This document shows, piece after piece, positions 48,273 to 59,900 of a DNA stretch of 64,000 bases. Within the stretch, counting starts at the first letter, position 1. Every line of letters starts with the position of its first letter. This DNA comes from Phycomyces nitens. Its lineage: Eukaryota; Mucoromycota; Mucoromycetes; Mucorales; Phycomycetaceae. Both the position numbers and the translations under genes were made by a program. The notes beneath the pieces were generated by a model. It searched no databases. It saw only the letters and a list, made by a program, of their open reading frames with translations, and was not told the origin of the DNA. The DNA is taken from positions 1,426,001 to 1,490,000 of the forward strand of contig JAHRBC010000005.1 of the NCBI GenBank assembly GCA_022702545.1. The letters run 5' to 3'.

Positions 48273-49570
48273 CTATATTCTCATTGACCTACTTTTATGA
48301 ATCGATTAATATTTCTTTGTTGAGGCTTTGATACCAAAAATCTGTGGAAATAATTATAATATGTCAACCTGTTACAAACAAGCATACTGATCTTTCGGTG
48401 TGTTTGTAAAAGCTTTCATGTAGTACATAAATTATGGCTGGAGAATATATGTCAACTGTAGGTGTACAAGAATATTTTGTGTAATCTCAAATGGCTTTGA
48501 TAGATTGGAATCAAATGTATTCACCCAGCCATATTTTCTTATTCATATCTATATCTGATTGGTGCTCAAACTAAGCATGGTTCTTCACAATCTACTCTGT
48601 TTGTTCAATAAAGTTATTTTAAATGGCAATAGCCCATATTTGACTATATCTACTATGCTTTATAATATAACCAATACTCCAAGCCCATTCTACCCAAGAT
48701 TATCTAGACGGGATAAAAATAAGCATTTTTGACATATTGCTAGGTTTTGTCAATGATGTAAATAAGCCCTGCAAATAAATCTTTAACTTACAGCCATCTT
48801 ATAGCGAGAATGTCTATATTCTGTATCACAAATATTCAGCCTTTGGATTAGCTGTGAGCACAAATAAAATTAAAAATGCAAAGGTGTAGTGGGCATAGCT
48901 CACTCTCCGATAAATGGGAAATATTTGAATATTCGTTCCATTGAGCGTTCGATCTCAGAATTTTAGTGACTTATCTTGTGTAGGGGCCATTTTAATATTC
49001 TTTGTATTGCTCAAATTCTAATATAATAAGGCTTCAAGCCCTTTTCAGCTAGACCAAATTGTAGGTTTAAAGAATATTACAGATTAATAGGGCTCGAGCT
49101 GAATGAGAACAAGATATTTTGGACAGTCAGAACATGATAGATTCAATGGATTTCACTAATTCCTCTATTGGATTATAAGCCAAGCATTTTTAATCCATGT
49201 CAGACAGATATCGTTTGTATTATATAATTATTTTGAGAAATAAATCATGCAAGAACCCCTATTTTGGTGTTATATTAGGACAGATCAAGACAGCCAAAAG
49301 GCGAAAAGGGCTATCGATGTAAGCAGTTCAATGTGGTTTAGGAATATTAGATGTTTTGACTATAAGTAAGCCTCATTATGCCACAACTTGCAGAGACTCT
49401 ACTCAAATCCAATTAAATCGGATTTGGTTCTCTATAGGTCCAAGTGATGAGTATCCACAAGTTTCATAGGGACATAACTATCAGTTGAAAACCTTGTTAC
49501 TACAGTATATCTTATCCAGCCTTGGTTATGGGGAGTGAGAGTATCTGTTTTGTCATGTTTGTCCAAACAG
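48273..49570. other. Intergenic, no feature recognised
   Basis: AT-rich; no coding frame with support. Confidence 0.5.
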
Positions 49571-50361
49571 TCATTTTAATTCCACGAATTTAACTATAAG
49601 TTGTTGTGTCTTTCTTGAGTACCACATATTTTCTTTTCTTAGAAAAGGTTTGATTTTATGAAAAACAAATGGTGCCAAAGGGGGACCAGGAATACTTTTA
49701 TATTCACTCTCTTTTGTGCATCTACTTTTAAAACTGTGGGATCTCCAACTTTTGACCAACTACAGTTTCTTATTAACTGAGAGTGAAAGCCGCTCATCAA
49801 CAAAAACACTTTTCACAGATATGTTTGTGTAACCTAGAAAGAGAGACTTGAGACCCTTAAAATGTTTACACAACTTTTGCCTTGCTTCTTCAAAAACAAT
49901 AGATTGGTTATTGCCAAGATATCCATGAGAGAGTGTGTGTGTGTTGATAAAACAATCTCTTCGATTCATGTTTATTGTTTTAGTGTATGACCAGGAAGCA
50001 GTGTTTCATTGCTATTATTGAATTTGTCGAGTAGTTTGTAAGTGTTACTACAAGGTATACTGGATTGATCTGCTGCTTGTATTACTGATAGCTCTTCTTG
50101 GATTGTTCGAATAAGCCTTTCAATTTTCTCTTATCCATATCTCTTATACTTTCTAGTAGAAGCAATAGAGACTTGCTGAACACCTTTAACCAGATTGTCC
50201 ATTACCTTCATTGTTTTTGATTGATGTTTAGAAATTGTGTCGAAATCAATAAGCATTTCAAAGCTGTTATTTTCGATGGCTATATTATCATATTCCCCAA
50301 TAGCACTGCCATCGAATACTAGAAGCGATTCTTCTTCAGGGTTATAATAAATAAAGTCCAT
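49571..50361 (-). pseudogene. Decayed gene of unknown function
   Basis: From the ATG at 50361 a frame reads MDFIYYNPEEESLLVFDGS and runs 76 codons to a TAA. The same frame then stays open for about 60 more codons with good protein character (EKIERLIRTIQEELSVIQ) before more stops. Further coding-like pieces follow in shifted frames (49760-49969 and 49571-49759). The run of open pieces broken by stops and shifts points to a pseudogene, possibly of a transposon or another dispersed family. No hallmark motif seen. Confidence 0.4.
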
Positions 50362-51569
50362 TTTTTGGAATTAAATGAAAAGAGTCTCAATTGATAATAT
50401 GATCATGTCTAAATCGTTTTCGAAAAGTGTCGGTTTTTTTAAATTCGTCTAAAAAGATTCCAAAGTTGTCCCAATCTCAAGTAAAAACACTGTATTACGT
50501 GCATATATAGCAATACATTCTATATGTTTCATATAGCAAAGCCGTCTTTTTGGCATATTGAAATTAGTATGCAAAAACAAAAGATTTGTTTGCGAAAGGT
50601 CTGCACTAGAAACTCGGATTTATCAACCACAAAACTAAACCCACACACAGCAGTATATGGATCTTTTGAGCTTTGAGCCTAAAATAATAATCAATTCTCG
50701 GTATATTCAGCTCATACCACACAATACACAAAGATTGTCATCTTGAAACCAGATATTCAAAAGATTATGTACATTCTTCATCTGATATTTGATTTTCAAC
50801 AAAACATGGGTATTTGGGATTATTTAGCATCATATCCCATGTTTTATCCTGATACATTAAATAAGTGACAATCTACCCAACCCAAGGGTTTACAATGCTT
50901 AATTTTATATCCTAAACATTACATTATCAGCCATAATTGGATCAGATAGTGAATCTAGTACGTGCATTAATGATTTTTTTATTTGGTTTCTTATCCCTTG
51001 ATAGAATCAATAGATCAGCAAACATGACTTTAATCCTCCTCGGCTAAAACATATATCATAGCATCTATTTAGTTTAATACAATACCAATTAAGTTTCTTT
51101 AAACCTCTTTTTGCTGTCTAGAACAATTATATGCATACTATTAGAGCAGGTCATAATAATAATTTTGAAAAAGGATCTACAAAAATGCATGTTTAACTCA
51201 TGAGCAGCAATGATATATCCAATGCAGGATAGTGTATTGCTGAAATAAACCCCTAGCCAAGGCAGCCCTTGATAATACTGTTTTTTTTTCAGTATTCTAG
51301 TAAGATGTTTAGATTCATATCATCAACTTGTTTTCACAACCATTTATACCCACAAATTGTTTAAACAAGGCCGAATACTTTATATACTATATGAATTCCT
51401 TTATATAAATCAAATAAAAATAAATGGGTATACAATAAGAAAGAAGCAGGGAAATAAAATAGCTTAGAATCATAGAATGTCTATATAATATTGGTTTGGT
51501 ATATACTATGATGATCAGTTGAAGGGTGGATGTTTTTTTTTTTAAAAAAAAAGGTATAAAGCACGACTT
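50362..51569. other. Intergenic, no feature recognised
   Basis: AT-rich; no supported gene. Complementary A and T runs near 51530-51555 flank the 3' end of the adhesin gene and may be part of its terminator. Confidence 0.5.
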
Positions 51570-54486
51570 TTAAAGATATTTCCTGCTCTTTGGTCTACAT
51601 TTTGGTAAATGCTTCTGCTGTAAATCCCCATACATATGAGCCTTGCATTGGTTTTTACTGTGAGGTTTAGTATTGTGTTTAGTGATATACCAACCAACGT
51701 TATTGGGCATAGGACTATGTAAACACCCCAGTTTGAAATAATGACACTGAGAGCTACGTGGATCCAAAGCGCACGGTCCCTGTGAGGTACAGTAATCGGT
51801 AATGTACGTAATGTCTGTATAATCTCCTGTAGGAAGGGAAGATGGGACGCAAGTACTTTGATGAGTCTCTGTTACGGTTACTGATACAGTCTTTGGTACG
51901 CATGGTTCGTTACTAGTGTATATTTCGGTGGAGGGTTCAACAACAACTGGTAGAGTGGTTGTTGCAACACCACTTTCATGTATATACGTATAAGTGGCAC
52001 TTTCATAACTAGGCAGTGATATAGTAGTATTGCTTGTATCGGTGGGTATGATTGGTTTTGTAATCTCACTGATGACTATACCAGTACTTTCAACAATCGT
52101 CAAAGTAACAGTCTCGTAAGTTTCGGATGGAGTCTCTGTAATCAATACTGGTTCTGTGAGCGTGGTAGTTAACATTTCAGTGCCGCTAATAATAGTCAGG
52201 ATATAAGTACTGTAGGATGTAGATGGATTCGGGTAGATATCCGTTTCGAGGACATTTAATGTTGTAGTATACGTAGAGGCTTCTTGAATGTATGTCAATA
52301 CAACTGTGTCAAAGGATGTGATTTCATTAGAAATAGTACTCGTCACTGGGGTTACAACGGTAGTGATTATTGTTTGATCTCCAACAACATATGTCAGAGG
52401 AATTGTTTGTTGAGTAGTAACAACGATGTGTTCTGTAACTGGTGGTGCCAAAAGTGTAGTTGTAAGCGTCTGATCTTGGTCAATATAAGTCAAAGTAACA
52501 GTTTCGTGTTCTATTACAGAAACATCATCAGTGATTATTGTTGGTACGGTTACTATAACGTCAGTTATTCCAGTTCCAGTAATGTATGTCAAGGTAAGCG
52601 TATCATGAGAGGTAACATATTCTGTACTGGTTACTAGTGTCGGAATATTAAGAGTTGTTGTAATAACATCTGTGCCATCCATATATATTACAGTAGTATC
52701 GTGAGGTACGGCATAAATAGTCTCAAAAGAAGTCTCTGTAAAAGTTTCTGTCCAGGATTCTGTAGAAAATACTATTACAGTCACTGGTTCGTTGAGTAAA
52801 GTAAGAGTGGAAGTGGATATTTGATCACATGTCAAACTAGGCGTGGTTGTGAGTTGTACAGACCCAGGGATAGTTTCTGATATGGTATCAGTCACATTAA
52901 TTACTTCGGATGTGGTGGCTGGAATATTTTCTATGGTACTACTAGGTACAAACGTAGTATCAGTGAAATCAGTGGCATCAGTGGCAGCAGTGGTATCAGT
53001 GGCATCAGTGGTAGCAGTGGTAGCAGTGGTAGCAGTGGTAGCAGTGGTAGCAGTGGTAGCAGTGGTAGCAGTGGTAGCAGTGGTAGCAGTGGTAGCAGTG
53101 GAATCAGTGGAATCAGTGGCAGCAGTGGTAGCAATGGTATCAGTGGTAGCAATGGTATCCGTGGTATCCGTGGTATCAGTAGTAGCAGTGGTAGCAGTGG
53201 TAGCAGTGGTAGCAGTGGTAGTAGTAAAAGAATCACTAACGATAAAATCAAATAAATCTTGAGGAGGAAGGATTTCAGGATATTGTAAATCTCCATCGGG
53301 AAGAGTAGAGCAGGTGTATCCAAGTGATTCATTATCGTGGATTTCAACACCATTTGAATACTTCCAGCTGTAATCGAGACCGATTAGTTTACCCGAGAAA
53401 GTACCAGTCGTACCATCAATGATGTGTCCTTGAAGGTATTTGTTAGCAAAAAACAAGTAACATCTTCAGAAAAGGTGCTTATACCTAGAGGAGAAAGAAT
53501 CATTCCACCAAATGGACCACCAGTCTCACGGATTAAAGTAAAAGTTCCACTTCCATCATAAACGCCGTTATTATCAACTGGGTAAAAATTGAAGACTGTA
53601 CGGCAAGGTCTGAGACCATTAGTAGGTGAATTTCCAGAAAGTCGAAAGGTTGAACCACTAGCAATAGGAACCTGTAAAGTACTAATTAGAAACATAGCAT
53701 GTTTAAATAGATTTAGCATACATTAAAAACCGTTATTCCGGTTGTAGGCCAAGATAATATCTGGGGACCATTCCAATTGCCTTGGCCTTGTAGCATTGTG
53801 TTTGGATAAGAAAGAAGATTCTGCCAAATAGAGCAATCATTGTTGGTGCAAACATTGAATGTCAAGACATTGAATGATGAGGAGCTTCTAGTGCCACCTA
53901 GAATGTTGCTTAAGGAGCTATCGGGGTTAAGTATCATGGTTGGCCTCATAAGAGACAATACATAGCTAGAATATACTGTCCCAAGACCGATACTAAGAAA
54001 ATCAACTTTGCCAGTTCCTTCACCAACAACAAAAGGGCAAGCTTGATCCATATGTGTGACTTGGTCTACAGTTCCTCCCTTGCCGAGATATATAGCACCC
54101 CGAACGTGAGTGTCTACCGTGTTTACTCTTCCGCCCACAACAAATCCATAGGTACTTATGTCATTGGATCCATTGACACAATCAACATAATGATTTCCAT
54201 TGATAGTATATTGTGGACCCATGAAATCTCCACCAACCGCCAAGGGACCCAAGATATCTTGGGAACCTCTAGTGACAAAATTTTTCAAAAAGATACCATT
54301 GAAATGAGATACCTAACAGTGTTAAGTTCAATGTTAATAAACACTATATCTGTCAAAGTATTAGGGAAACTAGTATTAACAAACCGCTCGCTCAGCATCT
54401 GTTGAATTACCCCAGAGGTTAAAGCTCTGACCCGAGACCGACAATAGACCAAGAAGTAATAAATATGTAGATGATTGTATATGCAT
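51570..54486 (-). CDS. Secreted Thr-rich adhesin-like protein with choice-of-anchor-A-like domain
   Basis: Four exons (54486-54385, 54312-53722, 53671-53485, 53428-51570) join in frame to 912 residues. I start at 54486 because it gives a signal peptide (YLLLLGLLSVSGQ); the upstream in-frame ATG at 54491 belongs to another frame. Residues about 40-290 form a beta-rich globular domain with DILGPLAVGGDF, GFVVGGRV and VRGAIYLGKG, resembling the choice-of-anchor A family. A Thr/Ala tract (TTATTATT...) encoded by a 9-bp minisatellite follows, then about 10 imperfect repeats of the type TxTYIxxxxxxTTTL, a heavily O-glycosylatable stalk. A short Cys- and Lys-rich C-terminus without a GPI signal ends the protein. 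Likely a cell-wall or spore-surface adhesin; the role is inference. Confidence 0.75.
52967..53223. repeat. 9-bp minisatellite encoding the Thr-rich tract
   Basis: Many copies of AGCAGTGGT and variants (ATCAGTGGC and similar), in register with codons so that the minus strand reads Thr-Thr-Ala or Thr-Thr-Asp. Copy changes keep the frame, so length variation among strains is expected. Confidence 0.9.
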
Positions 54487-56912
54487 AGCACTAAATTGAA
54501 TGTATTTTTTAAAGAAATTTACTATGGATATCGATAGATATATATACTAGAACTAAATATTCTTTCATGTATTAATGGGCCATTTTAATATCTGTAAAAT
54601 TAAGAAAATATCTTGTTCAAATCTCTGGTTGTATTTTACCTACTTTTGTTTGATAGGGTATATCTAGAATATTTATTTCAGAAATCTTGTATTCTGTGGA
54701 GCCATCACTTGCCTTTTTTTTTTAATTGATCTTTTCGATCATACATTGTCATGCAGTATCTTTTGCATACTTTGGCAGGTACTCTCTCACTTTTTACGTA
54801 TTGCGGAATATATATAGCTCTTGAAATTTCTTGAGACTGGTACTATTTTCTTTGCCATGCAGCTAAACTATGCTCCCAACTTCTCAATGTATCTGAAATT
54901 TTGGTTATTTGATGTTTACACAATCACTTGGACATCCGTAAGCTTCGTTTAATCTTTAGCCATCTTTTGAGTATGGCAAGAATCATTGTCTTTTTGGGTA
55001 TATAGCCTATCTATAATAAAGCTCAACACGATAATTCAAAAAATGGATCAAATCTTTTCCTAATAGATTGATATAGGAATACTGGTCAAAAGTGTTGATT
55101 ATGGTCTTCAAAAACCAGCTTGTACTCTCATATAGTCTTGGAGCATGGCCAGATCATCCCCAAACTGTAGGCTTTGAATAATTCCACATTTTTCTGTACT
55201 TTATCAGCTAAAAGGTCCCCAGCTCTCACTCTTTAATTCTTGAGAAATTATATTAATTTATATTCTTCATTTCAGGTAGGATATCATTGTTTGTTGATAT
55301 TTTAGAGTGACGAGTAAAGGTCAATCGCTCGGTTTTGTAATATTTGGGAAACTGGGGCTCAGGTACAAGCAGCAAACCTATATTATGACTCTATAAATGA
55401 TAAGGCATATACTGTTGGAAACATGGTTGCTGATTGTATCTCTCGGGGTGGCTGGTAGTCCCCAAAGTGTATTCGTAGAATTGTTTTTAATTCCATTCTT
55501 TAGATGACATAAATTACCCTCATTAGTTGCTGTTGATCATCCTTTTTGCTTTTCATGAAATACAGTGCCTAGATTTAATATTTGTATGGTCCTTTGTGCT
55601 GCTGTTTTATACATGTATTTGACTAGTTATGATGTGATTCAAACAAAAGATGTTTTATATAGAGAAAAATAATAAGAATTTAGTATTAATACTCTATATT
55701 ATAAGACTTGGATGTATGTTGCAAACAGAAATTATATGTACTTGTATACATGTAAATATGAAGATATAATGTGACAGTTTATATTAAATAAATGTGGTGT
55801 TTGGTATTTAGCAATGGTGGAAATCCAAGAAATATGAAAAATCATGTCTAGTGTATCACTTGTAACGATCTTTTTTTTCTTAAAAAAAAACTCCATTTTT
55901 ATTTAACATCTCCCATGATTATAGTCCAGTAAGTCTGGATAGGGATATTTGACCAGAACGTTTGGTTAATTGATACGATATGTAATTTAGCATATTTCTC
56001 CCATATTGCGGATACCAAATATAAAATATGGATATTGGGCCATCTCAGCATTTATATACCGATCTGCTAAATTGCTAGAGCCATTAGATGGAGATCAAAC
56101 TTTTTGATAGCTTTTCACTCGATAATCTATTTCTGGGACTCTCTAGGACTCTCTTGATTCGACAAACAGGAACAAGAATCTATTTTATTACGACAATCGA
56201 TTATCCTGACTCTTATCTTTCTACATGTGTCTATTGTAACCAATAAAAGGGTGTTGAGTCTAGCCCACATTACTCTTCAATTACAGGCATATGGCTCAAG
56301 TCGAAGAATAATTTCATATTCTACAATTCATAGGAATTTTTCAATATCTTTTTTTTAAAAGAAATGCTTTATAGTACCTACTGGCCAGCTTTTCTTTCTT
56401 TATCATTAAAAATACAGAGGTCAATATATGTATATGTGGTCTTATTTCAGTACTTGATGATTTGTTAAAGAGCTGGCAGCTTGGCCACAAAACCATCCGT
56501 GGCATCAGCACTCTACTGTAATGTTTGCCTTTTGAAAACATGGAATATTGCTCCTGTAAATAATGTACACAAACTCCACAACACTGCAGCTATATCAGTC
56601 TCTTGGCTTGGTTAATTCCAATATTTTATGTAATAATGACTAGTGATATACTTCAAGAAGAAGAAGAAGAGAAGAAAAAAGTCAATATGTCCATATAAAG
56701 AGTAATTGAATTGGGTTTGTCCAAAAGAGTATAAAGAGATGTATAGTTTAGTAGATCACAGATTGTTTTATTTTACAGAAAAAAATAGGGAAATCTGTGA
56801 AAGATATATATAATATATATATTATTATTTATACAAAATATAGCAGAGAAATGGGGAATATTTTTAAACATGGGAATCGGTATCATAATTATACTGTCTT
56901 TGTCACTATAGC
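54487..56912. other. Intergenic between adhesin and myosin V gene 2
   Basis: AT-rich DNA of 2.4 kb. A TATATATC stretch near 54537-54546 may be the adhesin TATA box. No other gene or repeat recognised. Confidence 0.5.
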
Positions 56913-59900
56913 CTACATCTGGGCTTCCAACAAAGTTGTTGTGGGAGTTGTTTGGGTAATCATGGTGAGGCGTCGGAGACGTTTCAGGTTTAGCTATTAA
57001 ATAGTATAGATTAAAAAAAACAAGAAGATAATACCGACAGACTAAAAAGAAAGATGCTTTACCCATGCCGGCAAGTATTTCTGGGGTCTTGTTTCGCGAG
57101 GGCCAGGAATCTCAAATGGATTGGTAGTGTCGTCAATGGCAACAGAGTCAAGCAAGAGAACATCGCTCTTGTCACCACTGACTACATGAGATGCCACGGC
57201 TTTGAGGATATCTGGGCGAATGGGATTCTATCATCAAAAAATATCAGTATCCACAAAAAAAAAGACTATAGGAAATAAATCTTACCTCATAGTCAGCAAC
57301 ATGGTACTGGGATATCAGCTTTTGAATTTGTGTAGGAGAGAGAATCCAGCAAACATCATAGATATTCTCAATATCTTCCAGAGAAGCCTAGGTAGTCCAC
57401 CAGTGTGAGCAATGGTCTTTTGTTGTTGTTGTTGGACTATGTCATTTTACCTTTTTGAATTGTAATAATTTGGTTGTTTGCATCAAGTGCTCTAGTTGAA
57501 GAGTTCCTTCTGGAATATCGTGGCTCTTGCACCATTCTTCAATACGTGTGATGTTGTATTGGATTTGCATAGCTAATTTACACATATCATCTATCAGCCA
57601 GAGATTCAAACGTCATCAAGTGCTTCTTTTTTTTTTTACCTCTCTTCCAAGACGAAAAGTTCTTGCGCATCAATAGGTCGTTGAATGCAGTGACGCCAAT
57701 CAACTTTAGAAGCTCGGTCAAGACCTGGGTAGACACGGATGGCTCGATGTAGTAGCATTTCATTGTACGCCACACCTTATTCAAGAAATTGAGGAGCTCA
57801 TCCATGCTGTAGGTGGGCTGTAGGGCACCGGTCAAAAGCTTGTTAAAGAATCGACCAGAGTCGCTGGTAATAAAACCAGGAAGCGATTGTCCCTCAATAA
57901 CAGCAGGGACAACCATCTTACTGAGGCGCTTCTTAAGCTCCTTCATCCAGGCATGGAAAATATTATCCTCAAGACATTGCATCTCATACTTGACTGATCG
58001 TACGAGCTTCTCAAAGTCCTGCCAGGCAGTCGAGCGACGTCCATTTGAATTGTTCTGGAACATCTCCTGCTCCATTTCTTGAAGGGTTTGGCAAAGAAGA
58101 GACAGCAGCTCATGCACGTTTGTCAGCCAAAAGGCGCAAGGAACAACAGCATCCTCGCCCGTGAAGCTCTATATTTTTGCATGAGTATTTATTTTTACCA
58201 ACCACCCCCAGTTCAGAAACAACAGATCCAAGCAATCTCTTACCAGGCATTGTTTTTGGATGGTGTCCATGACCGTAAACATAAGACGTTCTGACTCCTG
58301 GACATATCTCAGGCGCCACATTTCTGTAACACACATACTGATCATATGGGCAGGGAAGAAGATCTCTCTTTGAGATGGAGGGTTTTGGAGACTGGGCAAA
58401 GGCATCTTCAAGGCCTTGATAAGACCTTCATGAATCTCTTCCTGGAGACTGTCTTCATCACGAAGAATGCCATGAATCTTTTTTTTAAATAGAGTTAGAT
58501 TAATCCCTCTAAAGTCTTGCGCTTACCTCTTCTTCAGGCTCTTCATCAATAGCACCTGTGACAGTCTTGTTGCCAAGAATTGTACTGAGCTGATCAACAG
58601 AAGTAGGGCGAGGAGTCTTGCTGCTATTGAGATTCTCAGTTTGCCTGATATTGTCAATAGATGTCTTTGGGCGTGTGTGGATAGCATCTGCAGAGCTATT
58701 TCGACGAGGTCTTCGGTTAACAGGAATATTTGCAGGTGACAAATTACGTTGACTAATAGGCTCCTTGAGAGCCTCGGTCTCCATGATTCTGGCTGGCGAA
58801 GGGGATAGATTTCGCATGGCGTTGGGGGCAGGGGATAGACCTCTTGTGGCAGCAGGCTGCTGTTTGCGAGGAGCATGGAGAACCTGAGTGAGCTGGGTCT
58901 TGAGGGCAGCAATTTGGCTTTTCAGCTCTGCAACTTCGGCTTCATCTGCTGGCTTGCTTGCACGCTCGTTGGCTTCCTCGACAGCCTTTTGAAGCTCTGT
59001 GATGGTTTCCTTTTGGGTATTGTTCTGTTCTAGCATCTGGGCAAGATCCTTGTCCTGAGCCTTTATCTTGTCCAAAGATTTCTTATAGTCAGTAGCAAGT
59101 GTGTCTTTCTCGGATTGCAAAAGGTCCCATTGGGCCTGAGGAACGGTTGGCTCTTGCAACTTCTCTTCAAACCCTTTGGCTCTTCTCTCCATCTTTTCGT
59201 ATCTGTCAGACCAGTTGCGAATCTGGGCCTCTAGCTGAACTGAGCGGTCCATGGCAGCTTTCTTTTCGTCTCGGACGGCTGTCAGAGTCTGGGTCAGTTC
59301 TACCACCTTGTTCTCCAGAGCATAGGACACTTCTTTAAAGTGGACAACCGATCGTGCTTCTGTGACCATTGCAACCAAGGCCTTGCGAGCAACTCTTTGG
59401 CGAATGCAGGACTGCAGATGGATGACCATATCACGCTGCTTCTTATAGTTTTTACGAGCAAACCTAGTCATTTTAGTTAGCATTGATTCGGCCGGACATT
59501 TGCTAATTTTATAGGCCTACCATCCTCGAATAAGCTTTTGAATCTGAACCGCAGCGTGACTCTTCTCCAAGAACACAAAGAGGCGACGTCCATTGTAACC
59601 GCGAGCAGCTAGAAAGAGCCCATTGTGTGAATTCCAAGTTGGCGCAACTTTTTTAATAACCAACCTGCTTGGAGTTTGAGGATAAACTGTTGCTTTGCAA
59701 GGTACTTTTTGCGCTCCACAAATCTGCGCCAGTTCTTTTGCAAGATGACAGCCGCCTTTTCTTCGCGAAGGGCCTGTAGCTTCTTGACAGAGACCTTGCT
59801 CCGGGCGATACATTGCAGTTTCACAGTAAGTTCTTGCATGCGCACATAACGTGTTCGATACACAAATCTGCGAATGTTCTTTTGGAGCAATACAGCACAT

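Noticed and set aside
48885..48965. tRNA-like sequence (GCATAGCTCAC ... CGTTCGATCTC)
   Set aside because: Only loose A- and B-box likeness; I could not fold an acceptor stem or anticodon arm.
52843..53262. Val/Ser repeat frame on the plus strand
   Set aside because: Shadow of the 9-bp minisatellite inside the adhesin gene.
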